DNA of 60,122 nt, taken from positions 1 to 60,122 of the forward strand of contig JBLSDE010000008.1 in the NCBI GenBank assembly GCA_052315315.1, in the 5' to 3' direction. Positions within the stretch are counted from its first letter, which is position 1. Each line of letters begins with the position of its first letter. The position numbers and the translations under genes were made by a program. The notes under the pieces were generated by a model. The model saw only the letters and a program-made list of their open reading frames with translations, was not told the DNA's origin and made no database searches. This DNA comes from Cuniculiplasma sp052315315. GTDB taxonomy: Archaea; Thermoplasmatota; Thermoplasmata; Thermoplasmatales; Thermoplasmataceae. Of the stretch, positions 33,300 through 42,835 are shown one piece after another.

Positions 33300-34537
33300 C
33301 AGGTTCCCTCCGTCCAGGAGTTGGCATATTTTATCTGCTCATCTGTAGGCGTGTCAATCTCTATCCCCTGACTTTTAAGCCTTATTCTTGCAACATCCAT
33401 ATCCACGGACTCTGGAACAGAATATACCCCAGGCTTGAGGTTCTTGTAATTCTTTGCTAGATACTCTGCGGTCAGGGCCTGAATGGCAAAACTCATATCC
33501 ATGATTTCCACAGGGTGCCCCTGTCCTGAGGCAAGATTGACCAATCTTCCATCAGAAATAAGGTAGACCGTCTTACCATTATCCAATTTATAAGCTTTGA
33601 CAGATTCTCTCACCTGTGTTTTCTCCACTGCCTCTTTCTCCAGTTTTTCTGTATCGATCTCATTATTGAAATGACCCGCATTTGAAAGTATTACTCCATC
33701 CTTTGCCACCTTAATGGAAGCCATATCAACAACCGATTTCATTCCTGTTGCCGTTACTACCATATCAGATTGTGCAATTGCTTTCCTTATGGGCATTACG
33801 TCATAACCCTCCATGGTTGCCTCATTGGCCTTTACAGGGTCTATTTCCGTTACGGTAACCCTTGCACCCATCCCCTTCATACGCATCGCAATTCCCTTTC
33901 CGCAATATCCGTAACCAACAACAGTCACACTTTTTCCTGCAAGAAGTATATTGGTTGCGTTCATGATTCCATCCAGCGCACTCTGCCCTGTGCCGTATCT
34001 GTTGTCAAACAGATGCTTCATGTTTGCATCATTCACATCAAACATAGGGAATCTTAGAGCTGCAGATTTCTCCATAACTCTCAAACGGTTTACACCTGTT
34101 GTTGTCTCCTCGTTTCCTCCTATTATGTTTTCAATCAAATCCATTCTGTCAGTATGAAGTATCTTTACAAGGTCTCCTCCGTCATCCACTATAATGTTTG
34201 GTTTTGAATCCAGAACCTTGTTCAAATATTCATAATATTCCTCTTCACTTTCACCCTTCCTTGCATGAACATCCATACCATAATCTTCCTTTAGGGATGA
34301 CACAACAGAATCATCCGTACTCAGCGGATTGCATGATGCCATATGGACATCCGCACCACCCTCCTTCAGGAGCAGTGCGAAGATTCCAGTCTTAGCCTCA
34401 ACGTGAAGAGCCATTCCAACCCTTAAATTCTTGAACGGTTTTTCCCTAAGAAATCTCTCCCTTACATAACTGCTGACCGGCATGTGGCTTCTTGCCCATT
34501 CAAGTCTTAAAAAACCTTTGTTTCTCAATTCATTCAT
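33299..34537 (-). CDS. ahcY: Adenosylhomocysteinase (S-adenosylhomocysteine hydrolase)
   Basis: A 412-residue NAD-dependent enzyme that cleaves S-adenosylhomocysteine to adenosine and homocysteine, clearing the product inhibitor of methyltransferases. Visible motifs are VDDGGDLVK (substrate site), EETTTGVNRL, DNRYGTGQSALDGI, NAD-binding VTVVGYGYCGKGIAMRMKGMG, and SNAGHFNNEI. The usual C-terminal SLGHP-like His region is SGQGHPVEIMDMSFA. Two ATGs are possible; 34537 is preferred because GGTGA lies about 7 nt before it and it overlaps the upstream stop (ATGA). 34543 would add two codons. It is the middle gene of the operon. Confidence 0.96.
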   Translation of the reverse strand: MNELRNKGFLRLEWARSHMPVSSYVRERFLREKPFKNLRVGMALHVEAKTGIFALLLKEGGADVHMASCNPLSTDDSVVSSLKEDYGMDVHARKGESEEEYYEYLNKVLDSKPNIIVDDGGDLVKILHTDRMDLIENIIGGNEETTTGVNRLRVMEKSAALRFPMFDVNDANMKHLFDNRYGTGQSALDGIMNATNILLAGKSVTVVGYGYCGKGIAMRMKGMGARVTVTEIDPVKANEATMEGYDVMPIRKAIAQSDMVVTATGMKSVVDMASIKVAKDGVILSNAGHFNNEIDTEKLEKEAVEKTQVRESVKAYKLDNGKTVYLISDGRLVNLASGQGHPVEIMDMSFAIQALTAEYLAKNYKNLKPGVYSVPESVDMDVARIRLKSQGIEIDTPTDEQIKYANSWTEGT

Positions 34538-35142
34538 ACCCATTCACCTGGATCTATTTTCATTAATACTCCTCCATTAATAACTATAGTCCCAATAACC
34601 GCATTTCTTCCTTCATGGGTAACAGATGGCATTCTAACGCCTCCATCTGGTAATATAATGTTGGAAACAAACAGGTACATCTCATCAACCAGTTTTTCTC
34701 TAAGAAAACTTTCTGCAGTCTTCTTCCCTCCCTCCACGAGAATTTTTTTTATACCTATCTGATAGAGTTTTTCCAAGGCATTTTTGAGGTTAAAGGGTTT
34801 ATGGCACTTCATATATCTTGTTAATCCCTCACTTTTTTCCATAATTTCATTGAGTACTATAGTTCTTCTACTACCATCTGTTATTCTGAATCCCTTCCCG
34901 TAAATTTTCAGTTCAGGATCGATAACAACTCTTATGGTATCCGAGTTTCCCTCAACCAACAGTTCCGGATTATCTGACATAACCGTGTTTCTACCTATAA
35001 CTATGGCATCAACATTTTTTCTCATTTCCATTACTCTGACCCTATCCTCTTTTGATGATAATAGAACCCTTTTCCCTTCTGGCCCGGAAATGTATCCATT
35101 CAGACTCTGGGCCATGTTTAATGTGATATGAGGTCTCTCCAC
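34534..35142 (-). CDS. Riboflavin biosynthesis pyrimidine reductase (RibD C-terminal-like)
   Basis: A 202-residue DHFR-fold reductase. It begins PHITLNMAQSLNGYISG and contains NVDAIVIGRNTVMSDNPELLV, VVIDPELKI and ILVEGGKKTAESFL. These match the archaeal/fungal 2,5-diamino-6-ribosylamino-pyrimidinone 5'-phosphate reductase, which reduces the ribose of an early riboflavin intermediate with NADPH. It is the first gene of the reductase-ahcY-apgM operon, with stop/start overlap to ahcY. No deaminase domain is fused. A pathway link to ahcY is not obvious. Confidence 0.9.
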   Translation of the reverse strand: MERPHITLNMAQSLNGYISGPEGKRVLLSSKEDRVRVMEMRKNVDAIVIGRNTVMSDNPELLVEGNSDTIRVVIDPELKIYGKGFRITDGSRRTIVLNEIMEKSEGLTRYMKCHKPFNLKNALEKLYQIGIKKILVEGGKKTAESFLREKLVDEMYLFVSNIILPDGGVRMPSVTHEGRNAVIGTIVINGGVLMKIDPGEWV

Positions 35143-35250
35143 AATGCCATATGTTTTTTCATAAACTAATACTTTTTACTCTGTGTCTTTACAAAGGATA
35201 GGAATATGAAAAATTCATAACCCTTAATTAGATTTGAAATATATTGAAAA

Positions 35251-37320
35251 ATGGACGAAATCCTCCTGAAAAAACTAACTGGAGGCCTTGAAGATAAGGG
35301 AAGCTTTCAGCTGTATCCACATCAAAGGGAGGCCATCGAAAAAATAGATCTGGGGAAAAATGTTCTCGTATCAGTTCCAACCGCTTCGGGAAAGTCACTG
35401 ATTGCCTACTACGGAATTTTGCGCACGCTCAAGAGGGGAGGGAAGGCCATATATATCGCTCCCCTTAAGGCTCTGGTTAAGGAAAAATATTCTGAAATAA
35501 GAGAAATCCTGAATGGTGAATATTCAGTCGGGATAAGCATGGGAGATTTTGACTCAGGTGCCGATTTGATAAACAGATTTGATGTACTTGTATGCACATC
35601 TGAAAAGGCCGATTCCATGATGCACCACGATCCGGATTATTTCGGAAAAATATCCCTTATGGTTATTGACGAGGTACACAATATAGGGGACGAATCCAGA
35701 GGTCCGACACTGGAAGTCATAGTGTCAGTTGCAAGAATGATTAATCCTGATTTGCAGATGGTGTTCCTTTCTGCAACACTAAAAAATTATGAAGAGATAG
35801 GGGAATGGCTCAATTCGGAAATGGTTATAAGCGATTTCAGACCAGTTCCATTAAAAAAGTTCATCATTAACCGGAAGAAGATATATGATGCGGAATTCAC
35901 AGAAAAGGGGAGACTGAGGAATGACATAACTGACGTCATAGAAAGCACAATTGAGAATGGTGGGCAGGTTCTCATATTCCTGAATACAAGAAAGAGGGCC
36001 GAGTCCTTTGCAAGGGATATCGGGAATCAGTTCAGATCAAGATATCTCAACAATGGTCTGGTTATGCCGCCCGATGACTCCTCACGTTTCGCCTCAATTC
36101 TGAAGGATATAGTCCCATACGGAGTGGCGTTCCATCATGCTGGTCTTTCCTATTCCTACAGGGAATTTATAGAGGAAAACTTCAAAAATGGAAATATAAA
36201 GGTTCTCACGGCAACTCCAACACTAGCGGCTGGGATAAATTTGCCAGCAAGGGTCGTTATAATAAGAGACCTTACAAGATTTTCCAATGGATATACCACT
36301 TATATTTCCAATATGGAGATAGAACAGATGCTTGGAAGGGCGGGAAGACCAAAGTATGACAGTTATGGTGAGGCATACATATACTGTCCAACTGATAATT
36401 CTCTGGATAAGGTTAAAAACTTTTTTGAGAATGGATCAGAACCCATTGAATCGGCCCTGTGCAAGGAAAAAACTATGGGTTTCAACACCCTCGCCCTGAT
36501 CAGTACGGGTCTCTGCAAATCGGAAGAGGAGATAATGAATTTCTATGGATCGACTCTTTACAGCAAACAGAAGGGATTTGAGAACCTGGAAACAATGGCA
36601 AAACACAGTCTAAAGATTCTTGTGGAAAATGATTTTGTGAACAGAAAGGGAGGATTGCTTCAGCCGACGGAACTTGGGAGACTTACATCCTCGCTCTATA
36701 TTGATCCGAGAACTGCCATTGAGATACTTGAAATGCTAGAAATGGATGGTTTGAATGAAGCCAAGGCATTATACCATATTTGCAAAACCCCGGATGTTAC
36801 TGGACTCTTCGCAAACCGGAATGACGAGGACGCACTTATGGTGTTCTTTGAGGAGATAGATGAAGAACCTGATAGTGAAGAGGATCTTTCTGCTGCAAAG
36901 ACCGCTCTTCTGCTTAAGGAGTGGATAAATGAGAAGCCTATCTATGAAATAGAAGAGGAGTTTAATGTTGGTTCAGGCGACATAGAATCAAAGAAATCTA
37001 CAGCTGAATGGATAGCATTCTCTGCTTCCAGAATGGCAAGGCATTATCGCAGAGAATACGCAAATTTCCTCGATATGCTGAGCCTGAGAATCTCTGAAGG
37101 TATAAGGGATGAGATAATACCGTTGATTTCAATACCGGGTGTTGGAAGGGTAAGGGCCAGGATTCTCTACAATAATGGGTTCAAATCATTGGGCGAACTT
37201 GCGGAGGCGAATCCCAAGAGTATTGCTGAAATAAAGGGATTTTCCATAACAATGGCAGAAAGAATCACGTCCTATGCAAGGAGCAGGGTGAATATTAATG
37301 GTATTGATCAGGCATCTTAA
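35251..37320 (+). CDS. hel308: Ski2-like DNA helicase Hel308
   Basis: A 689-residue superfamily 2 helicase implicated in repair and restart of stalled replication forks. Motif I is PTASGKS (43-49), motif II (DEAH-box variant) DEVH (140-143), and motif III SATLKN. Motifs V and VI are TPTLAAGINLPARVVII and QMLGRAGRPKYD. The C-terminal winged helix and ratchet helices end with a helix-hairpin-helix type segment LISIPGVGRVRARILYNNGFKSLGELA. The length is normal for the family. It is first in a six-gene plus-strand operon; the next gene starts 23 nt inside its 3' end. Confidence 0.95.
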   Translation: MDEILLKKLTGGLEDKGSFQLYPHQREAIEKIDLGKNVLVSVPTASGKSLIAYYGILRTLKRGGKAIYIAPLKALVKEKYSEIREILNGEYSVGISMGDFDSGADLINRFDVLVCTSEKADSMMHHDPDYFGKISLMVIDEVHNIGDESRGPTLEVIVSVARMINPDLQMVFLSATLKNYEEIGEWLNSEMVISDFRPVPLKKFIINRKKIYDAEFTEKGRLRNDITDVIESTIENGGQVLIFLNTRKRAESFARDIGNQFRSRYLNNGLVMPPDDSSRFASILKDIVPYGVAFHHAGLSYSYREFIEENFKNGNIKVLTATPTLAAGINLPARVVIIRDLTRFSNGYTTYISNMEIEQMLGRAGRPKYDSYGEAYIYCPTDNSLDKVKNFFENGSEPIESALCKEKTMGFNTLALISTGLCKSEEEIMNFYGSTLYSKQKGFENLETMAKHSLKILVENDFVNRKGGLLQPTELGRLTSSLYIDPRTAIEILEMLEMDGLNEAKALYHICKTPDVTGLFANRNDEDALMVFFEEIDEEPDSEEDLSAAKTALLLKEWINEKPIYEIEEEFNVGSGDIESKKSTAEWIAFSASRMARHYRREYANFLDMLSLRISEGIRDEIIPLISIPGVGRVRARILYNNGFKSLGELAEANPKSIAEIKGFSITMAERITSYARSRVNINGIDQAS

Positions 37321-38248
37321 GGTACCAAAGTTAGAGGGGGAAAAGGCCATACTATCTCTGAAAAAGGGAGGCATGATCGAGACGGAATATGCAATTACCT
37401 CAGATGAAAACTTCCTGTATATCCCCCTGTGCAAAATTCCTGAACATGGTGAGATAGTTGAACTGGAGAGAGAGCCGAGGGAAACCAGGGTACTTGCAAC
37501 AGGTCACGCGGGTGGTTTTGACCTGATCGGTTCAATCGCAATTATCCATGAGAGGTCTGGAGGAAGGATCGAAAGCATAAAGGAATTCATTCGCAGGGTT
37601 AAGCCGAACATAAGGACAATCTATCTTGATAATGGAATTCAGGGCGAAATGAGATTAAGGGATCTGGTACTCCTTTATGGTGAAGACGATCCTGTGACCC
37701 TGTACAGAGAAAATGGATTGGTAATGAAGGTAGATGTAAAGAATACATATTTTTCACCCAGGTTATCCACAGAGAGGTACATCGTTGCAAAGGACGTAAC
37801 TGAAGGCGAAAAGATTTACGACATGTTCTCTGGTATAGGCCCATTTTCACTGAATATAGGAAAACTTGTTAACTGTCATATTATCGCATGCGATATCAAT
37901 CCAGTGGCATTTGAACTGTTCCGTGAAAATATTTCCATGAACAGGCTTAAGGCTTCAATCGTTCCAAATCTTGGAAATTCTTATGATCTTCTGGAAAAAA
38001 TGGGGAAGTTCAACAGAATTATAATGAATAATCCTGTAAATAAATATGGGGATTTCCGCAGTGTTGTTTCACACCTTGAGGAAGGGGGAAGATTGAATGT
38101 TTACTTTGTTGATACTGTGGAAGAGCTGGAGACTCATATGGAGACGATTTCAAGCCTGAACATGAAATTAACGTCTAAGAGAATTGTCCACGGATATTCG
38201 AGGAATAAATTTATGTTTTCCTTAGACTATGTGAGGGAGATTCCATGA
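37298..38248 (+). CDS. Trm5/TYW2-family tRNA (position 37) methyltransferase-like protein
   Basis: A 316-residue class I SAM methyltransferase of the Trm5/TYW2 clan. It has the FDLIGSIAIIHE segment (74-85), a STERYIVAKDV segment (157-167) and SAM motif IYDMFSGIGPFSLNIG (173-188). An acidic strand end ACDINP follows. Trm5 makes m1G37 to prevent frameshifting; TYW2-like enzymes transfer the aminocarboxypropyl group for wybutosine. The motif IV position is NNPV (244-247) rather than the NLP of Trm5, so the reaction is uncertain. ATG 37298 lies inside hel308; the stop overlaps the ATG of uppS (ATGA). Confidence 0.8.
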   Translation: MVLIRHLKVPKLEGEKAILSLKKGGMIETEYAITSDENFLYIPLCKIPEHGEIVELEREPRETRVLATGHAGGFDLIGSIAIIHERSGGRIESIKEFIRRVKPNIRTIYLDNGIQGEMRLRDLVLLYGEDDPVTLYRENGLVMKVDVKNTYFSPRLSTERYIVAKDVTEGEKIYDMFSGIGPFSLNIGKLVNCHIIACDINPVAFELFRENISMNRLKASIVPNLGNSYDLLEKMGKFNRIIMNNPVNKYGDFRSVVSHLEEGGRLNVYFVDTVEELETHMETISSLNMKLTSKRIVHGYSRNKFMFSLDYVREIP

Positions 38249-39024
38249 GTTTCAGTAAAAAGATAGGGGACCTGACAGAAGAAATTATGGAAAAGGTGCT
38301 CATGGAGCAGATTAAGAAAGATGGTGGGGTCCCAAACCATATTGGAATAATTACTGACGGTAATAGAAGGTTTGCCAGGGAGAATGGAATGGACCCTAAT
38401 ACGGGCCATGTAAAGGGGAAGGAAAAACTTGAGGAGGTGCTGGAATGGAGCATGGAAATAGGGACAAGGATAGTGACAGTATATGCATTTTCCACTGAAA
38501 ACTTCCAGAGAAACAAGGATGAAGTGGATTTTCTCCTGCACCTGATAGATACCTCTCTGAGGAATCTGATAACAGATGAAAGGGTTATACGGAATAAGAT
38601 AAGAGTCAAGGTGATCGGTAAACTGGATATTCTTCCAGAATACCTTTGCCAGACAATTGAGGACGTTGAGAGAGAAACTGGTGGATATAATGAATTCCGC
38701 CTTAACATAGCAGTTGGATATGGTGGCAGGGAAGAGATCATTGATGCAATAAGGAAAATTTCAAAGGATTTCAAGAATGGTGAAATAAAAGAGGAAGATA
38801 TAACAGAGGAAAATTTCCGAAAATATCTTTATGATGGATCAATACCTGATCCAGATCTGATCCTGAGAACAAGCGGTGAAGAGAGAATATCAAACTTTCT
38901 TTTATGGCAGGGTGCATATTCCGAACTCTATTTTTCAGATGTTTTCTGGCCAGAATTAAGAAAGGTGGATTTTTTGAGGGCAGTCAGGGCTTATCAGACC
39001 AGGCAGAGGCGGTTTGGTGTTTAG
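38245..39024 (+). CDS. uppS: Cis-prenyltransferase (UppS/dehydrodolichyl diphosphate synthase family)
   Basis: A 259-residue enzyme that elongates an allylic diphosphate with isopentenyl diphosphate in cis to make the polyprenyl carrier lipid for glycosylation. Signatures are HIGIITDGNRRFAREN (32-47), GHVKGKEKLEEVLEW, VTVYAFSTENF, LNIAVGYGGREEI, and the C-terminal DLILRTSGEERISNFLLWQGAYSELYF region. TDGNRRFA, in place of bacterial MDGNGRWA, is common in archaea. The next gene starts directly after its stop. It fits functionally with the flippase and glycosyltransferase elsewhere in the window. Confidence 0.95.
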   Translation: MSFSKKIGDLTEEIMEKVLMEQIKKDGGVPNHIGIITDGNRRFARENGMDPNTGHVKGKEKLEEVLEWSMEIGTRIVTVYAFSTENFQRNKDEVDFLLHLIDTSLRNLITDERVIRNKIRVKVIGKLDILPEYLCQTIEDVERETGGYNEFRLNIAVGYGGREEIIDAIRKISKDFKNGEIKEEDITEENFRKYLYDGSIPDPDLILRTSGEERISNFLLWQGAYSELYFSDVFWPELRKVDFLRAVRAYQTRQRRFGV

Positions 39025-40317
39025 ATGTGGATAGGAATCGATGATACAGACTCAAGGGAGGAGATGTGCACAACCTATATCGCTTTCCTTCTGAGCGCAA
39101 AATTTGGCCAATTTATGACATCCTTCCCAAGGCTCGTGAGATTGAACCCAAATTTACCATTCAAAACAAGGGGAAATGGAGCCATATCCCTTGAATTCAA
39201 TGAAGGTAGACAAAACAAGGGAATGGTGATAGGAAGTTTTGAGGGCAGGGAGATTAAAATCGCCTCGTCAAATTTAGAATTTTCTAAGGAGGAGATCATG
39301 CAGGGAGCCATAGACCTGGTTAAAAAATATGGCGTCAAGAATCAGGTGGACACTAATCCCGGTATTATCGTATCAGAAAATCAGTTTCCGGAGGAGATTT
39401 ATGGTAATGCATTATCAAGAGAACTCTCCCTGGAAGAGATAAGGAAGTATCTGAGTGGAAGTGGATTCAATTACGAGGAATACAGTGAAGGTAACGGCCG
39501 TGGCATAATCGGTGCGTCGGCATCTATAGCATGGAGAAAGAGAAAAGTAACATATGAATTGATATCTTACAGTTTTCCGCACCCTGATACAATAGAAAGG
39601 AGTGTGAAGGAAAGAATCGGAGAGATTGCAGAATCATATGCAAGCACATTTAACAATGTGGATTTCGAAAACAGATCCGTAAGCCTCTTTCCAAGAGAAA
39701 GGACTCCCGTGATATATGGAATAAGGGGTTTGCGATATCAGGATCTTATGGAGATACAGAACAGTATCTCAAGGGAGTTTCCAGAATATGGAAAAAATTA
39801 CATCATTTTTGAAACGAATCAGGGGACAGATGATCACATAGAATACATGCCCAAATCAATGAGCGAATATGGGTCTTATGGAATAAGGTGCAGCGTGATC
39901 TCAGTTCCAAGGCGGGAAAAAGGTGGACACTTAAAATTTGAATCACTGTACAATGGAAAAATCGTAAACATGATCGCATTCGAACCGTCGAAAAACTTCA
40001 GACGGGTCCTTCAAATGCTAAGGCCAGGTGATTTCATAGAGGTTTACGGTTCCATGGGTAAGGGGAGTCTGAAAATTGAAAAGATAAACGTTCTTGCCTT
40101 AGCTAGGATATATTCACGAACCGCACCCGAGTGTTCCATATGTGGAGAAAACACTAAGAATTATGGGAATCTCACTTTCAGGTGCCAGGAATGCGGTCAT
40201 CTTGAATCCCCGTCCTATGAGGAGATTCCCAGGCAAAATATAACTGGGAAATATGAACCTCCAGTATCTGCAAGGCGCCATCTTTCCATGCCATGGAAAC
40301 TAGAGGGGGCATTTTGA
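39025..40317 (+). CDS. tiaS: tRNA(Ile2) 2-agmatinylcytidine synthetase TiaS
   Basis: A 430-residue archaea-specific enzyme that modifies C34 of tRNA-Ile(CAU) with agmatine so it reads AUA. The N-terminal MWIGIDDTDSRE starts the kinase-like domain, and GNGAISLEF and GRGIIGASASIAW follow. YGIRGLRYQDL and TNQGTDDH lie in the central part, and a C-terminal Zn ribbon has Cys pairs in CSICGENTK and CQECGH. The length is normal. It starts directly after the uppS stop, and the next gene begins 2 nt after its own stop. Its presence implies an Ile tRNA(CAU) elsewhere. Confidence 0.95.
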   Translation: MWIGIDDTDSREEMCTTYIAFLLSAKFGQFMTSFPRLVRLNPNLPFKTRGNGAISLEFNEGRQNKGMVIGSFEGREIKIASSNLEFSKEEIMQGAIDLVKKYGVKNQVDTNPGIIVSENQFPEEIYGNALSRELSLEEIRKYLSGSGFNYEEYSEGNGRGIIGASASIAWRKRKVTYELISYSFPHPDTIERSVKERIGEIAESYASTFNNVDFENRSVSLFPRERTPVIYGIRGLRYQDLMEIQNSISREFPEYGKNYIIFETNQGTDDHIEYMPKSMSEYGSYGIRCSVISVPRREKGGHLKFESLYNGKIVNMIAFEPSKNFRRVLQMLRPGDFIEVYGSMGKGSLKIEKINVLALARIYSRTAPECSICGENTKNYGNLTFRCQECGHLESPSYEEIPRQNITGKYEPPVSARRHLSMPWKLEGAF

Positions 40318-40319
40318 CC

Positions 40320-40787
40320 ATGCGAGTTGCAGTCACAGGTGTTCCTGGTACAGGAAAGTCAACACTGTGTAACATTCTTTCCAGGGAAGGTTATAGAATC
40401 GTGGATCTAAATCAGGAGGCATCCAGATACGGGTGCCTGAAAGATGAGGATGTTGATATTGACTGTCTTAGAGAAATGTTCGCCATGGATGGATTAGTAA
40501 TAATGGATGCACACTATTCCCATCTGATTGACCCTTTTTGCGCAATAATAACAGAATGTAAACCTGAAATTCTCTTAAAAAGGTTGACCGAGAGGGGATA
40601 TTCCATGTCAAAGATAGAGGAAAATATGGACGTTCTTCTCTCTGATGCAATTTATGATGAAGCGAATGATCTAATCCCATCAAACAGGATCATAAGAGTC
40701 AAAACAGATAAGGGGATAAATGGGAAAGATTTTAAGCGAATTATGGATTTTATAAAGGAAATGGAGAGAAAGTTCAATGGGTCTTGA
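40320..40787 (+). CDS. Adenylate kinase 6/Fap7-like P-loop kinase
   Basis: A 155-residue P-loop kinase with Walker A GVPGTGKST (7-15), a LIMDAHYSHLID segment and IREMFAM-like linker. It matches the archaeal AK6/Fap7 group, which has adenylate kinase/ATPase activity and in eukaryotes helps mature the small ribosomal subunit. ATG 40320 is chosen because it puts the P-loop at residue 7 and lies 2 nt after the tiaS stop, with GAGGGGG about 10 nt upstream. A longer frame from 40293 would add an untypical N-terminus. It overlaps the next gene by 11 nt. Confidence 0.85.
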   Translation: MRVAVTGVPGTGKSTLCNILSREGYRIVDLNQEASRYGCLKDEDVDIDCLREMFAMDGLVIMDAHYSHLIDPFCAIITECKPEILLKRLTERGYSMSKIEENMDVLLSDAIYDEANDLIPSNRIIRVKTDKGINGKDFKRIMDFIKEMERKFNGS

Positions 40788-41415
40788 TTCTTACAGAAAA
40801 AATGCCACTCCGGCATTGGAAAAAATATCTGGAATATTCATGGGGTTCAATCCAAACACACTTACCATCGTATCTTTTGTTTTTGCATTGCTCTCAGGTA
40901 TACTTATAGCCATATCCGGGAGATACATTTCCGTCTGGTATCTTCTGGCAGCCTTTTTTTCACTGATCTTTTCCTCGATACTTGATGCAATGGATGGATT
41001 TGTGGCAAGAAGGAAGGGCATGGGATCACCAGCGGGAGATATGCTTGATCACACCTTTGATCGATATTCCGATATGGCTCTCATATCGGGTTTCGCATTT
41101 TCCATATTCGGCAACGTATATCTTGGAATCCTGGCTCTTGGGGCGGTATTTATGACAAGTTATATGGGTACACAGGCACAGGCAATAGGTCTAAAGAGAA
41201 ATTACGGAGGGGTACTCGGGAGGGCAGACAGGCTTGTAATCATGATGATAATACTCCCTGTGCAGTTGTTTCTCCCATTCAATTACAAAATATATATTGA
41301 GATAACTCCCATCAATATAATGCTGGTATGGTTTCTTCTGGCAGGGCATATTACAGCCGCCAAAAGGTTCAGGGATTCTCTGTCGGGGTTGAGAAATGAG
41401 TCTGTTAAGAAATGA
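40777..41415 (+). CDS. CDP-alcohol phosphatidyltransferase (archaetidylinositol phosphate synthase-like)
   Basis: A 212-residue integral membrane enzyme with about 5-6 helices. The CDP-alcohol transferase motif is D-x2-DG-x2-AR-x8-G-x3-D-x3-D: DAMDGFVARRKGMGSPAGDMLDHTFD (about 69-94). In archaea such genes make archaetidylinositol phosphate or other polar-head ether lipids from CDP-archaeol. The substrate (inositol phosphate against glycerol phosphate or serine) is inferred. It is last in the hel308 operon and overlaps the convergent phosphohexomutase by 11 nt. Confidence 0.88.
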   Translation: MGLDSYRKNATPALEKISGIFMGFNPNTLTIVSFVFALLSGILIAISGRYISVWYLLAAFFSLIFSSILDAMDGFVARRKGMGSPAGDMLDHTFDRYSDMALISGFAFSIFGNVYLGILALGAVFMTSYMGTQAQAIGLKRNYGGVLGRADRLVIMMIILPVQLFLPFNYKIYIEITPINIMLVWFLLAGHITAAKRFRDSLSGLRNESVKK

Positions 41416-42742
41416 TCTTCTCCGCATTATCGCAGAGCTGTTTTGACATTTCCTGACTTTTCGAATGGGCAAATATTCTGATTATAGGTTCTGTTCCAGA
41501 CGGTCTTACCAGTATCCAGTCATGTTCTTTACGCAGCTTTACCCCGTCAGTTTCATCTACATTCCAGTCAGGAAAGACCTTGAGGAGTTTTGTCTTTATA
41601 ACGTGGAAATCTTCCCTTCTGGGAATGGTTTTTCTTGTGATGTGATATTCCGGTACCTCTTTTATTATTTCAGATAGCTTTTTGCCCTTTTTGGCCATTA
41701 CGTCGAGAATTATTCCCACAGTCATTGCTCCGTCCCTGCAGTACTGGTGATCACCGTAAATTATACCACCATTCTCTTCTCCACCAAGCCTTGCTTTCTT
41801 TTCTATCATGGTTCTTGACACAACTGGAGCTCCCACTTTTGTTCTTATGACTTCCGCACCCTTTTCCTTGCATATATCATCAATGGCATCCGATGAGCTG
41901 ACTGGTGTAACAACCTTTTCACCCATTTTTATGTAGTTCTGGACGAATAGAGAAAGTGTTGTGTCTCCGTCAATGAAATTGCCCTTTTCATCAACAAAAA
42001 CAGCTCTGTCAGCGTCACCATCGTGCGCTATTCCAAGGGCGAATTCCCCGGTCTTTGCCAGATCAATAAGATACCTGAGGTTTGAAGGCTTTGGCTCTGA
42101 TTCTCTTGACGTGAAGAGGCCATCAGGATTGGCGTTTAATGTTACCAGAGACACACCAAGTCTGGAAAGCAATTCTGGAGTGGTTCTGTAGGCTGCACCA
42201 TTTCCCGCATCAAATATTACACGAAGTTTCATCTTTTTAATTGTATCCACGTCTATCCTGCTCAAAACCCCAGATATATAGAGCTCCGCCGCAGAGTTGT
42301 CCTGTATCTCTCTGCCGATATTTTCCCATGAAGCAATCTTGAAGTTATTCTTATAATAGATGCTTTCAATCTTTTCCTCCTTTGACCTTTCAAGTTCTGT
42401 TCCATCCTCGTCTATACACTTTATCCCGTTAAACCTTGGAGGATTGTGAGAGGCAGTTATTATAACTCCTGGAATCCTATTTTTCTTACAATAATACTGA
42501 ACTGCGGGCGTTGGAAGGATTGATATGTTCTTTACATCTACGCCAGTGGATAAGATTCCAGAGATAACACTATCCATTATCATTGAGTTGGAGAGTCTGT
42601 TATCCGATCCGATGGCTACTGTTTTTCCAAAGAAAGTGCCTATGGCCTTTCCAATTTTCATGCAGAATTCTGGCGTGAGATCCTCATTTGGTATACCTCT
42701 GATACCATTGGTTCCAAAAAGTCTTGGTTCATTTTCGTGCAT
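41405..42742 (-). CDS. glmM: Phosphohexomutase (phosphoglucosamine/phosphomannomutase family)
   Basis: A 445-residue alpha-D-phosphohexomutase. It begins with LFGTNGIRG. The catalytic Ser98 is in TASHNPPRFNGIK, the metal loop is HDGDADRAVF, the sugar-binding loop GGEENGGIIYGDH, and the phosphate-binding loop RPSGTEPIIRIFAHS. All four active-site loops are intact. It provides activated sugars (glucosamine-1-P, mannose-1-P) for glycan synthesis. The precise sugar is uncertain. ATG 42742 is preferred over ATG 42751 because a minus-strand AATTTATAAC box is 26 nt before it. Confidence 0.9.
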   Translation of the reverse strand: MHENEPRLFGTNGIRGIPNEDLTPEFCMKIGKAIGTFFGKTVAIGSDNRLSNSMIMDSVISGILSTGVDVKNISILPTPAVQYYCKKNRIPGVIITASHNPPRFNGIKCIDEDGTELERSKEEKIESIYYKNNFKIASWENIGREIQDNSAAELYISGVLSRIDVDTIKKMKLRVIFDAGNGAAYRTTPELLSRLGVSLVTLNANPDGLFTSRESEPKPSNLRYLIDLAKTGEFALGIAHDGDADRAVFVDEKGNFIDGDTTLSLFVQNYIKMGEKVVTPVSSSDAIDDICKEKGAEVIRTKVGAPVVSRTMIEKKARLGGEENGGIIYGDHQYCRDGAMTVGIILDVMAKKGKKLSEIIKEVPEYHITRKTIPRREDFHVIKTKLLKVFPDWNVDETDGVKLRKEHDWILVRPSGTEPIIRIFAHSKSQEMSKQLCDNAEKIIS

Positions 42743-42835
42743 GTATACCATATCTTTTTTATTGTTATAAATTGCACTACAAGTTCCTGAAACTTTTTTC
42801 TATACATGCTATGGTTTAATTACCTTCTATGTCAC

